From: Erythrophleum ivorense
Taxonomy: Eukaryota > Streptophyta > Magnoliopsida > Fabales > Fabaceae
Length of the DNA: 64,000 nucleotides
Reading direction: 5' to 3'
Assembly: GCA_026724425.1 (NCBI GenBank)
Contig: JAIUCV010000574.1
Location: 434,001-498,000 of the forward strand
Made by a program: the position numbers and the translations under genes. Below, in pieces: positions 23,497-35,075 of this stretch. The notes below the pieces were generated by a model. That model searched no databases. It had not been told where the DNA came from and worked only from the letters and a program-made list of their open reading frames with translations. The stretch's first letter is position 1. Each line of letters opens with the position of its first letter.

Positions 23497-24110
23497 GAAA
23501 TTAGGAAAGAAAATTTGAGGAAAGAATGAACTATTATATTGTACACAATTGAATGGATTTGGTATCTATTACATCTAGTTTCCATGCATTTAGTTTAAAG
23601 TTAGTTAGATAAAGAGATATCAAGAGAGATGAGAGAAAACATAAAGGAAAATTGCATTTAAAGACCTAATTTTTGTAAAATTTATAATAAAAAACTTTAA
23701 AAATTAAAAATATTCTCAATGACCAAAATTACTATCACTCACTGTTAGGTTTAAGAAAATTACTATCAAGTTTTAAGAAAGTTACCACCAAAGTTAGTTA
23801 AATTATAACTTTCCTAAAACTTAATAATAATTTTTATAAATCTAATAGTAAGTCTCTCAAACTTGGTAGTAATTATGGTTCTTAGAAATAATTTTAATTT
23901 TTAAGGTCTTTTATTATAAATTTTACAAAATTTAAGTCATTAGATGTAATTTTTCCAAAAATAAATCTTCTCTTCTCTCCTTTTCTCTCTTTCTCTATCT
24001 AACTTTAAACTAAATACATAGAAACTAAATGTAAGATTTAGGAGATACAAATTCCAATCTAATGTATTTTTCCTTCCTTTATTGATTTTTTCTAAAAGAA
24101 AATTTAGGAT
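23497..24110. mobile_element. Foldback/MITE-like element with arms of about 250 bp
   Basis: The left arm (about 23497-23725) pairs with the reverse complement of the right arm (about 23880-24110). Clear matches are GCATTTAGTTTAAAGTTAG against the complement of CTAACTTTAAACTAAATAC, and TTGTAAAATTTATAATAAAA against the complement of TTTTATTATAAATTTTACAA. The central about 150 bp hold imperfect TTACTATCA/GGTAGTAA inverted motifs. It has no coding capacity. The 73-codon minus frame at 23940-24161 is arm sequence. Confidence 0.7.
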
Positions 24111-24719
24111 ATAAAAATTTTTATTTTCTTCTTCTCTTGTGTAAAAGTAATAAAAGCACAATTAAAGACATATTAGCCACTTGTTATGAGTTGAGAAGTT
24201 CATAAATGAGTGTGTCACAAATAGGAAAGAAAGGGAATTATAAACCTATCCACTTTAATGAAACAAACTTGTTAGTAATAAAGAAGAAAAACATTGGTTA
24301 TTGCTACTTAGCTTCTTCTTCAAGGTAGCACCAGCTAGTTCTCCTTTTTTTTTTTCTTTTGAACACTTAGTCTTCTTTTTCTACTCTTCTCATGCACCAT
24401 TCTCTTGCTCAAACTTTATTTTAGGCTTTTAAACTTTTTTCTAAATAAAAGAAAATACAGCCTCCTCATTTAAAGTTTCATTCCCTTTCTTGAATGAAAA
24501 CCTTTTTTTGGCTTTAAAAGTTTTCTTCTATGATTCTAAAGTTTGAAACCTTTTCATATATAACTTACGGAGTGGAAAGAAAATAGATAGGCCCTTCTCT
24601 TTTTCTAATTCTAAAATTTGAAACTCTAATTTTGCTTATTTGCTTTAGTTTTAAATGTTTGAGTTCTATGATAGATGAAAGCAATCAAGGGCAATGCAAG
24701 GAGGTAGAAAATAATAAGA

Positions 24720-24925
24720 AAGATCTAGCATGGAAGTATAACTTCTTAAAGGATCATAAAGACACTAGCAGTCACTTGTATATTTTGTAATAAAGGTAGA
24801 ATTCATAAAGCTAAGTTGAATCAATTTGGGAGTCATAAACATGTTTCAAAATGACTGAACTGTCCAATGATATCATGTTAAGAAGTAGTTAAAAGGGTAT
24901 ATGAAGGAAAAAAATAGAACAAAGC
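24720..24925 (+). pseudogene. Fragment of a hAT-type transposase: BED zinc finger, frameshifted
   Basis: One frame gives DLAWKYNFLKDHKDTS. After a one-base shift near 24770 the next frame gives VTCIFCNKGRIHKAKLNQFG, then SHKHVSK, a stop, LNCPMISC, a stop, and EVVKRVYEGKK. This order (W-K-Y start, C-X2-C, H, then C before a charged helix) is the N-terminal BED finger of plant hAT/DUF659 transposase-like proteins, which binds transposon DNA. At least one frameshift and two stops show it is dead. No catalytic or dimerisation domain could be followed downstream. The call rests on motif order only. Confidence 0.55.
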
Positions 24926-26098
24926 AACTTATGATAGACTTTCATACATTGATTTTGAAATGTTTGACAACTCAGTTGAGAATGAAAATATTGAGGAGGA
25001 GGAGTGCTTGATTAAAACATAAGTTTTTCTTGAAGTAGTATGGTTGTATTTGAATAAGACAAAAGTTTTTTTCTTAAAGGATTGGATTTGCTTCACATTA
25101 GTATCTGATGAACCTCATGGATTATGAAGTACATAAGATGGTTGATAAGCTCATGTGATGAAGTAATAGTAGCTTTACAATTCACTTCTCCTTTCCTCAC
25201 ATAATTATAACAATTGTACTTTGAAGGTAGAGAAAAGACATAATGAGGATCATAATCACAAGAGCAAGGTAGCTAAAGTAAGGCTAACGAAACCTCCATT
25301 AGTTAAGATAGTGGAGAATTTTGATTATAAGCATGTGAATCAATAAAAACTTAAATAAACGAGATCATGATTTGGTAGAGAGTTTGCAGTTAATGATCAT
25401 ATATAATAGTAGGAGTATGGTACATGTGAATTAATATAGTTATTGACTATCAACTCGACAATTTCAAACTTGACTTTTAGGAAGATCCAAATTAGGCAAA
25501 GTCATGTTTGTGTATTATGAGTATATTAACCTAAGTTAAAATAGTCCTTAGTCAGAGGAAAATATATTATTAAGATGAGACTAGTACGAACAAGATTATG
25601 CTCACGCCCATATAAGCTTAGCCAATAGGATAAATTGTTAGCCTGATAAGAAGAGATAATTATTGTAAGGGATTTGAAGCTAAGGATAATGTTAGATAAC
25701 TAAGGTGAGACAAAGCATTTTTTTTTCAAAAAGTAACTTTAGCTAATTTGATTGTATATAATAGGATGAAATTTAATATGATCATAAGAATTGATTGACC
25801 ATCTTGATATGCTATTTTAAATTATTGCTTAAAAGTGGTAGAGTTTAACATAGTGGGAAATCCAATTACACATAGGAAGATTATAGTTTTGTTCCATATA
25901 AGTTTATCTCTACAATAAGTGATAGAAGAAAAATATGGAAGAATGTCAAAGGAATGGTTTAAAGGTCAATATTAATTGTGATGTAACTTACAACCTTGTA
26001 TCAAGTATCAATGATTATACAATTTGAGGTGTGTTCATATACATTATCAAGTTTACATAAGCAAAAGAGATCAAAATTTTGTATTAATAATTGCATGT

Positions 26099-26135
<37 letters not shown>

Positions 26136-27965
26136 GTATATCTATTTGTGTATGTGCGTGTGCATGTGCGTGTGCATGTGGGTGTATAATGTACATAATG
26201 TTTCTTTACGATAAGTCCATGATTAGGATAATACTAATTAATTGTTATAATAGTGTTGGCGACAAAATTCCCTGTGGCTAATCATTCAAGAGTGCGTAAT
26301 CATTGTAAGGAATTGGTTAAAAATTATGATATTTGTTTTTCAAGTGACTAATGGAGAAAGTAAATGAATCTCCAAGGACAAGTCCTTTTAAGTTCTAAAT
26401 GTAGTTGAGTCTAGAAAATTTATGTTCTGAACAACAATAAATGAAAATAGATTTAAGTATCTTAATTGCATTGGTTAACATTGCTTAAAATGATTCAATA
26501 CATGTACATATCCAAGCAAGATTGAGCAACAACAGAAAAGTTGTAAAAAGTCTAGATACAACCATGTTAATTAATTGGAAACAAGTGTAAAATGATCATA
26601 TAAACTAGAAATAAAGGCATAATTCAAATAAAATACACAAAGTAAAGAAAAGTGAATTGTATGATAGCCTCTAATCATTTTTTGTTTATTCATCTTTTTC
26701 CATCTCCTTCCCTTTTATTGTATCTTCCATGGTTAGTAACCATTCTCCACGTTAGGCCAATATCTGTCTTTTGCACCTTTAGTTGCTTTGTAGCCTCTGA
26801 TGTGTTGAACCAGAATATGTTGCACTCTAGTCCATAGAAATTACCTTGATTGGGCCAGTTAAACTTCACATACCCCCTTTTAGTAGATTTGTCATTCTTG
26901 ACTGTCAAAGCTTTTGACTAATCACATTTAGCTATAAAATTCAATTGTTTATTTTCCTTGGCTAATTAGCCAGTTGAGACCTTGACTAAGCTCCTTACTT
27001 TGGTGCTAGCAAATAAAATATGTCACTAAGAAGAAATTTTGCATTCCTTATGAAGATGATGAATTATTGGTATAATCCTTTAAAGCACCAATTTATAGGT
27101 AGGTTTCATTGTTGGGTTAAGTTATGATCGTGTTCTTGGATTATATTTTGATATCTTACAAAAGTGAAGAGGGACACAAGCAATTTCTTAGAAATATTTT
27201 AAAAATTGCAAGGGCATAAACTTAGTCTAATTTTCTAAATGTGAATCTTAACTGAAAAGTATGACATTTTTTTAGTGTCCAAGGATTGTATTTGAGTAGA
27301 TTTGAATAAATTAAAGTGGTATCATATATGGATTAAGGGAAACCATAATGGTAGGCATGTGTAGTTTCTTTTAGGCTCAATAGATTACTATCATTGTTTG
27401 TTACATTAAAGGAAACTATAGTATGGAATTTTTAATTTAAAGGAGAAGGATATATGAGATTGTTTCAAAATTATAAATGTATTATCTACCATCATCATAA
27501 TAAGAAAAAAGTGGTTGTCAACCTTTTAAGTAGGAAGTATTTCACTAGTTTAACCCATAACAAGTGTTAGTAAACTTTAGATACAACATATTTAAAAGTC
27601 TAATGAGAATAAAGAGCAATTTGATATCATGTGATTTAGTCTAATATTGGCTTGCATATGATTTCACTTTTCTTGGGTTAGTAACTAGACGATATAAAGT
27701 GTAAGAGAAATCTTGATTGGAAATGTTTATTATAAAGAAAATTCATGAGGTTAGTATCTTTAAGTTTCAAAGGATTTTGAAAATGAATTATGAAGACTTT
27801 AAATACAACATAATAATCCATTATTAAGGTGATTAGATTCAATAATTTAAATCTACCTATAAAGCAAAATTATAGCATCAATTCTAGTATGTGGGTTTAA
27901 AAAATGTTAATGCCATTGTCCTTTATTAATACCTACATGTCAAACAAAGTTAGAATGCCATAACT
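24926..27965. other. Gene-free AT-rich DNA left of the LTR nest
   Basis: Apart from the microsatellite at 26101-26190 no feature is supported. Some sequence may be further decayed transposase following the BED fragment, but no motif survives. Frames at 25996-26214, 26652-26837 and 26690-26908 lack domains. Confidence 0.5.
26101..26190. repeat. (TA)n-(TG)n compound microsatellite
   Basis: About 15 AT dinucleotides are followed by TGTGTATGTGCGTGTGCATG-type repeats, a second TA-to-TG transition like the one at 16484. Confidence 0.95.
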
Positions 27966-29667
27966 CTTATTGTAATGTCTGATTTTCCTAAAAACGTTAG
28001 AAACAAACCAGTTATAAAAAGAAGTCATCTAAATAGAAAGATTTGAGACCACATAAAATTAGGATAATAATCTAACAAATTGAAAATGAGGATACAACGC
28101 TTGAGATGTGTAACACCATAGTAATATGGTCTTTCTTTCTCACAAACAAGTCTCACACGTGAGATTCAAGGAAAAAAGCAATAACAATAATGCATTAAAT
28201 CGTGTTATGTAAGCTTTTAAATTTTCCTCTTATACTTCACAGACCTTATAGGCTCCTCAACATCATTCTCTACTTTTAATACATCCATACAAATCACAAA
28301 CATCATAAAAGAACACATACAACTTGAGTTAGAAGTCTCACACTAGAAAATAAAGGAGTTTGCCTCGGGTTCAACTTTCTAGATTTCTAATATCAACTTT
28401 GAAAAATCATAATTAATTTTTTAAAAAATTGAAATCAAGCAAATGATAGCTTTCTGAAAATTTCTAAATGTCAAATATAATTTAAAAATCATTCCAAGCC
28501 ATAAAAATATAAACTAGACCATGATTGATAATAGAATAGTATCAAAGGTTTAGCTACCCAGGTTTGCTATCATAGGTTTCTGATATAAAATTCAAATATT
28601 CATAACTAATTCTAGAAAAATTAAAACCAAGAAAACCATACCATTTTGGAAATCTATTGGTGTTTACATTTGATAAAAATATTTTTAGATCAAGGAAATG
28701 GGCTTTATCTCACAAAAATTGATAGAACCATACCCGAGGTCTTGCTACGCTACTGATATTGTCATGAAATTTTAAATTTTTGGTTCTCTCTCTATAGAGC
28801 TCCAAATGGGATGATCTTGATGGCTATGGAAAGCTTATAGTGTCTAGTTTATGCTTGTAAAATTTCATATCCATTGGATACCATTTGTCTTATGAATGAC
28901 AAGGAAATAAAATTTAATCATATAAACAGTGCATCCTACTATTCAATATATTTTTTCAAATTTTAAAAAATTATAATAAATTATTTAGAGCTCCAAATTA
29001 GGTAATCTTTAGCTCTATGGAAAGATCTAGATGAGGCCTAATTCTTGGCTAAATTTCATAGAAAAATCCACTCATTTGGTTAGATTTTGGTTTAACTCAT
29101 AAATTAGTCACTTTTAGTGTTCCAAATGGTTCAAAATGGTGTCAAATTGATTTCTAGATCACCCATGGCCCCTTGGGCACATCCAAAACCATATTCATAC
29201 CACTTGCTATCATACACATGAAAGCCATACACATAAAGAGGACTTGAGTGGCATAAACATACATCCTCATTCATATGACTCCAAAGTGGCATAAACATAC
29301 ACATCATATTCACATACATTTAAGTGTGCTCAAGTATCTACAATATATATACATCCCATACTTACATCATTTGACATCAATATGTCTACAAAATGGCTAA
29401 AGAACAAAATCCTTATCAAAGTCTTGGTCTTCAAGGTTGGTGGCCTCCATTTCTTGGCCCACTTGGCTCACCTAGATATGGATAAGCATATGGAGGAAGA
29501 GTGAGATTCAAAGAATCTTAATACCTCTTAACCCTTTCAAACATATATAATGGATGCATTTACAAGTCAAAGAATGCATGCATGGCTTTCAAGCTACTAG
29601 TGAATATATACATAACATTTTCCATGTTTAAGAAACTTATACATAACATACATAGTCTCTCAAGGGT

Positions 29668-29832
29668 ATTAGTTTAGCCTCACCATTTTTTTTGAGACTT
29701 TTAGACTTGTCTCACTCATTTTTAAGGGGCTTTTGATTTAGCCTCACTTTTTTTGAGACTTTTGGCTTTATCTCACATAATCTTAGGGACTTTTGGCTCA
29801 TCTTCACTCTTGCTAAGGGACTTTTTGCATCA
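29668..29832 (-). repeat. GTGAGGC short tandem block, antisense
   Basis: About four units of roughly 36-40 bp with GCCTCACTTTTTTTGAGAC then TTTTGGCTT, the reverse of the AAAAGTCCC…GTGAGGC unit found in the sense copies. Confidence 0.7.
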
Positions 29833-30174
29833 CCATATCTATTCAAGCCAAAACATATTCATAGTATACATTTCAAGAATATCATGGTATCATGGCATGT
29901 AGAAAATAACTAGAAACATTTTTCATCGCATAAACATACATACACACATCCAAAGACAAGAAGACAACTAAGAATACATGAGAGAAAGGTTAGAGAGCTA
30001 CCTTAGACCAATGTCATACACTTTTCCTTGAATTTGTCTTCCCTTTTTTGGCCAAACTCATGGAATGGGTTGGCACTTGATTCTCTTGGTCTAGACACAT
30101 CAAATGAGACATAAATCACTCATGGGAACAAGATTTGGCATCACACACACTTTATGTAAAACTACTTTTCATAC

Positions 30175-30352
30175 GGCTCCATTATGCTTCCATACAAGAC
30201 ACAATGAAACAACTAGCGGAATTCAAGATATTGGTTCCATTTTCTCCTTAAATCTAGGTCTCTTGACTCCATTTAAACTTCTTGGAGTCATCATAAATTC
30301 ATTTTAAGGAGCCTAGTTATAAGTTGTTTCTTTATATTTCATTATGGAGCCT
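30175..30352 (-). repeat. Conserved long hairpin, antisense copy in the composite insertion
   Basis: Outer arms: CGGCTCCATTATGCTTCCAT at the left and AAGTTGTTTCTTTATATTTC then ATTATGGAGCC at the right pair with each other. Inner arms: TTGACTCCATTTAAACTTC… against TTGGAGTCA. It is homologous to the hairpins in copies 1, 2, 3 and 5. Confidence 0.65.
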
Positions 30353-30951
30353 ACACCTCCATCTCACATTCCAAGGTTTCTTAATTTTTTTCAAGGCTTT
30401 CTTTGATGTTTTTCCATCATATCTAATCCCATTCTAAGTTTAGAACAAATTAAAACTCTCCCTAGGTGGCCACTCTTACTTAAGTCGAGACAAGCACATG
30501 TTTTATAGCCCATAGAGTTGTTTTTATTTTTTTAAAGGAAATGGCTTATATAAGATTGGTTTGTGGCTGGTCCAAAGGAGAGAGTTTAGAATCTCAAAGA
30601 GAGGCTTGAAGCAATGGAGAGAACTCTTCTCTTGCAAAAGCATTGAAACAAGGTAAATCCCTTAGCCTTTCATACTTCTTTTCTTGCCTTTCCTCCATGT
30701 GAATTTCATTCAACCTAGAGCCTATCCCAAGGGGAGTTAAGTTCTGACCATATCAAGGGAAGAACAAGTGATTTAGAATGTGAAAATTTATAATAAACAA
30801 GTGGAATAAAAAAGAGAGGCAAGAAATTCAAGTTGGCACGACTTGGGGTTTTGAAACAAATGATAAAATGTGATTTTTCCTAGAGATATTCTAGCTTATG
30901 TAAGACATAGTATGAGTCCCTTTGACCTCTAGGAAGGTTTACATGAGCCAA

Positions 30952-33166
30952 TGTAACATTCAATTTTTCGTAAAAATAATGAAATGAGTTGATTTGAAAA
31001 GCAAGTCCCCTGAAATGAGAGATTTGAGACTAAATAAAATTAGAATAAAATTGTAAATAATGAAAAATGAGGATCCAAGGTCTTAGATGCCCAAAAATCC
31101 AAGCCAAATGAACTAGAAAAGTTTGTAAAAGAAAGTGGGTCATTTTTGTAATTTTTAGTAATTTTGAAAAACTTATAGGATGGCTTTTTAAACAAGAAAT
31201 TTGAGTTTTTTGAGGCTCTCAGAAGCCTTGAAAACTATGGAAACCTTCAGAATAATTGAAACTCCTTCAGTGAGTGATTTCAACTGTCAATTGATCGAAA
31301 CTTTGACCGAATAGTTTGGAATTGTTTTAAATCTAATTTGAGTAAAACCAAAGTTAATTTATAAGTTTGAGAGCCTAAATATTATGATAAAAAAGATATA
31401 TTTTGAAAGGAGTTGAATTAGGCCTAAATGAAAAGAACCAAGAATAGGGACTAAAATGCAAAAGTAAAAAGTTGTTAAAGTAACTCTTAGGCTTCTTAAG
31501 AGCATGCCCCACTCTTATCCTCCTATTAACTGATCCACCTTCTACCCAAAATAGAGAGAGAGATAGCAGAGAAGGACGCACCTAGAGAAGAGGAGAAGAA
31601 GAGGAAAACTTAAGAAAAAAGGTCAGGAAAAACTTAGAATTTCAAGCTTCTTATTTCTCCAACTTTATTCTCCTCCTTCCTACCTTTCTTTCCATGGTTT
31701 TAGTTATTCATACGGGGCTATTTTGGGTTTGGTTCAGAAGGAGGAAGATAGAGTTTGAAAGAGAGGAGCATACCCATTAAAAAGTACTTGAAAAATACTA
31801 GAAACCAAGGTAAATATCTATGTTTATTTGCCTTCTCTTCCTTGCTCCTTCTTGTATAGTCTTGGCCAAGTAGAGAATAGGTAAGAGGGGGTAATTCTAA
31901 ACCAAACTAACTATGAAACTTATGATTTGGAGTGTGGGAAACAAAATCATGTAATGAAATCCAAGAAAGAACCATTAAAATTCAAGATAGCAAAGCTAGG
32001 GATTCAAATATGTATGGCAAAATCTGATTTTATCCAAGGATGTTCTAGCTTATGTGAGAGTTTAATTGAGTTCCTAATATCCCTGAAAATCCTCCCAAGT
32101 GTCTCTTCCTTTAAGGAAACAAAATAAACTCCATGGGTCTAAATTAGAGGCATTGGCTTGGCCAAACATAGATGAAGTAGCTAGAGAGTGTTTTAATTTT
32201 TTTTAAACTTAGTTTGGGACTAAATATGGTGGAAGAACATCAAAGAAAGACTTGGAAAAAAGTTAGAAGCCATAGATTGAGAGTTAGAGGTGTAGGCTCC
32301 ATAATATGACATAATGAAGCAATTCCTAGTTAAGCTCCTCAAAGTGAATGTGTGATGGCTCTAAGGAGTCTAAATAGAGTCAAGAGTCATAGATTGAAGG
32401 AGAAAATGGGTACAAGATCAAGAATTATTATAGTTGCTTCTTTAGGTCTTGAATGGAGCCATAATTGAACCATAAGAGGAAGTAGCTTTATCTAGTGTGT
32501 GTATGATGCTAGAGTTAGCTTCAAGAATGTAATTAGATCTTATTTAATGTGTTTAGGCAAAAGGAACCAAGTTCCATCCACTTGCAACTGTATGACCTTA
32601 AGAGGGGAAGAAGAATAAAAGGAAAGACTTGTGTTTTGTTTTAAAGGTAGCTCTTTAACCTTTCTCTCATGCATTTTTGGTTGTTTTCTTGTCTTTGGAT
32701 ATATGTATGTATGTTTATGCCATGAGAAATGTCTAGCTATTTCCTACATGCCATGGTACCATGATGTTTTTAAAATATATTTTATGAATGTGTTTTGACT
32801 TGAATGGATATGTTATAGATGGAAAACCATATTGGTAAGTTCAACGGGCCCCTAAAGCCTTGAATTATGTATATGGCTCCTTCATTACACAATTATCTAT
32901 TTATAAAGGATATGTTTTCTTGAAAATGTGTTCCAATTTGCATGAGATATGTTGAGATAGCCCATATGACTATGTTTTTAATATATGAAGGGGTATATTA
33001 TATATACAAAATGATATCCATGAGTTCATAGGGTCTATGAAGTATAAAACGAATTAATTGAACCCTCCATTATGCAATTTCCCTTCATTAATGTGCCTTT
33101 TCCATCTAAATGCATTTAACTAAGTTATGAAATGGAATAGGAAGGCTAGAAAAGTAAGGTATTACA
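30952..33166 (+). mobile_element. TGTAAY-family copy with internal deletion (copy 2)
   Basis: This copy runs from TGTAACATTCAATTTTTCGT to GGTATTACA but is only 2.2 kb. Compared with copy 1 it lacks about 1.4 kb: CTTGAATGG at about 32799-32807 continues straight into ATATGTTATAG. In copy 1 TGAATGG occurs at both corresponding points (34888-34894 and 36294-36300). The loss therefore happened across a 7-bp microhomology and removed the GTGAGGC repeat block. It keeps the long hairpin (32294-32463). The left flank GCCAA (30947-30951) is the reverse complement of TTGGC and nearly matches ATGGC at 30541-30545. Confidence 0.7.
32294..32463 (+). repeat. Conserved long hairpin, copy 2
   Basis: AGGCTCCATAAT…ATAATGAAGCAA pairs with TTGCTTCTTTAGGTC…ATGGAGCC about 120 bp later. 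An inner AGCTCCT…AAGGAGTCT pair lies near 32333-32372. Confidence 0.7.
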
Positions 33167-34377
33167 AGATGCCCAAAAACTATAGTTAGAGTAGCTAAAT
33201 AAAATTTGACGAAAACTAGTAACATTTTCATAATTTTGGGCACTTTTTAAAAAACTCAAAGAAGGGATCTCTAAATAAAAAAATTGAGTTTCTCAAGGTT
33301 CTCAGAGGCCCTAAAAATCATAGGAATCTCTAAAATGGTTTAAACCTCTTCAGTTTACGTTTTAAAGCGTCGATTGACCTGAACTTTAATCGGTTTATTC
33401 GGGAAGGTTTTTAATCCAATTTTGGTGAAACTAAAGGCATTTTATAAGTTAGAGGACCTAAATTTCATGATAAAAAAGATAATTCTCAAAAAAGAATTAA
33501 AATGAACATAAATGGAAAGAACCAAGAAAGAGGACAAATTAAAAATTTTTGAAAAGGTATTTTAGTAGATATGCTTCTTATATCTCACGCCCTCCTTCCT
33601 CTTCATTCTTAACTGACTTATGTTTTGTCCCAAATTAGAGGAGAACTCAGCCAAGAGAGATGCACAAGAGGAGGGGAAGAAGAAGAAGAAAAGTTTAGCA
33701 AAAAGGTAAGAAAACCATAGTTTTTCATGTTCCTTCCTTTACTAATCTTGTTCTCCTCCTTCTCCTCTCTTTTCCTATGGGTTTAATGATTGATTTGGAA
33801 TAGTTTTGGGACTAGTTCAACAGGAGAAAATCAGAATTTGAAGGAGAAGATAGAAGCAAGAGAAAGAGCTCTTGAAAAGGCTTGAAACCAAGGTAAGAAC
33901 CATAGCCTTTCTTGCTTTCTTTTACTTGTTCTTCCTAAGGAGAGTTTCAGCCAACAACAGACCACTAAGGAGGATTGAGTTTTGACCAAAACCAAGCAAG
34001 GAACAAAGATTTTAGAGTATGAGAAACAAGATTATGCCATTAAATTCAAAAGAAAAGTATTAGAATGTAAGTTGTGGAAGCTAGGGATTTTGTTGCACCT
34101 TAGCAAATATGAGACATTTCAACGGTAATTTAGGTTGTCTAAGAGTTTGTATGAGTTCCCAAAATACCTAGCAAGTCTCACATGTGCCAATTCCCTAAAG
34201 AAAATTTGCAAAACTCCATGGGTCCATAACCATGTGCATGTCTTAGCCAAGACCACTTCAAGTACGTAGGGAGAGTTTTAATTAGTTCCAATACTAGAAA
34301 GGGACTAGATATGATTAGTAAATATCAAAGGAAGCATTGGAATAAATTTAAGAATCATGGTTTACAAGATGGAGGTT

Positions 34378-34556
34378 AGACTCCATTTTAAGATATAAAG
34401 AAGCGACTTGTATCTAGACTCCTTGAATTGAAATTGTGATGGCTCTAAGGAGTCTAAAAGAAGTCAAGATACTTGAATTGAATGAAAAATGGGAGCCAAG
34501 ATCATGAATTCTAAAGGTTGCTTTATTGTGTCTTGTATAGAAACATAATAGAGTCA
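34378..34556 (+). repeat. Conserved long hairpin, copy 1
   Basis: AGACTCCATTTTAAGATATA then AAGAAGCGAC pairs with GGTTGCTTTATTGTGTCTTG then AATAGAGTC. The inner stem AGACTCCTT (34416-34424) / AAGGAGTCT (34447-34455) is perfect. Confidence 0.7.
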
Positions 34557-34904
34557 TATGAGAGACTAGGCATGCATCGAGTTTCTATAAAGCTAGAGCT
34601 TGTTCCAATAATTGAATCATGTTTCATTTGATGTGTCTAGGCCAAGAGAATTAAGCCCCACCTAGTTGCATGTGTTTGGTTGAAAAGTAAAGAAATAATT
34701 AAAGAGAAAAGCTTGTGTTCTTACTTCAAGGTAGTTATCTAACCTTTCTCACATGTATTGTTTGAATGTTTACTTGTTATTGGATGCTTGTATGTATGTT
34801 TGAACTATGAAATATGTTACTAGCCATTGAATACATGTTATGGTACCATTATACTTCTTGAAGTATTTTTATAAATGCAAAGTAGCTTGAATGGGTATGA
34901 TTAT

Positions 34905-35075
34905 GCCAAAAGTCCCTTAGCATGGGTAAGGATGAGTGACAAGTCCTTAGGAATAGGCGAGACAAAGCCAAAAGTCCTACGAAGAGTGAGGCTAAGTCAA
35001 ATGTCCCTTGAAAATGGGTGAGGCAAATCAAAAGTCCCAAAGAAATTGGGTGAAGTTAGACCAAAGACCTTTAAA
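34905..35075 (+). repeat. GTGAGGC short tandem block, copy 1
   Basis: Units such as CCAAAAGTCCCTTAGCATGG, then GTAAGGATGAGTGAC, and AAAAGTCCTACGAAGAGTG then AGGC, four to five diverged copies. Confidence 0.75.

Larger units (their letters stand above)
28109..33166. mobile_element. Composite insertion of the same family, both ends being LTR 3' ends
   Basis: The left end TGTAACACCATAG is the 3' end of a family copy in antisense, and the right end AAGGTATTACA is the 3' end of a sense copy. A perfect AGATG duplication flanks the pair. Inside are an antisense copy from its 3' end to mid-LTR (28109-30545), a sense fragment of mid-LTR (30546-30951) and a sense copy with its own start TGTAACATTC (30952-33166). 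The antisense and sense mid-LTR parts meet at the same LTR position (…GGCCA / TGGC…), so they look like two pieces of one copy that was broken where the third copy inserted. See findings. Confidence 0.65.
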
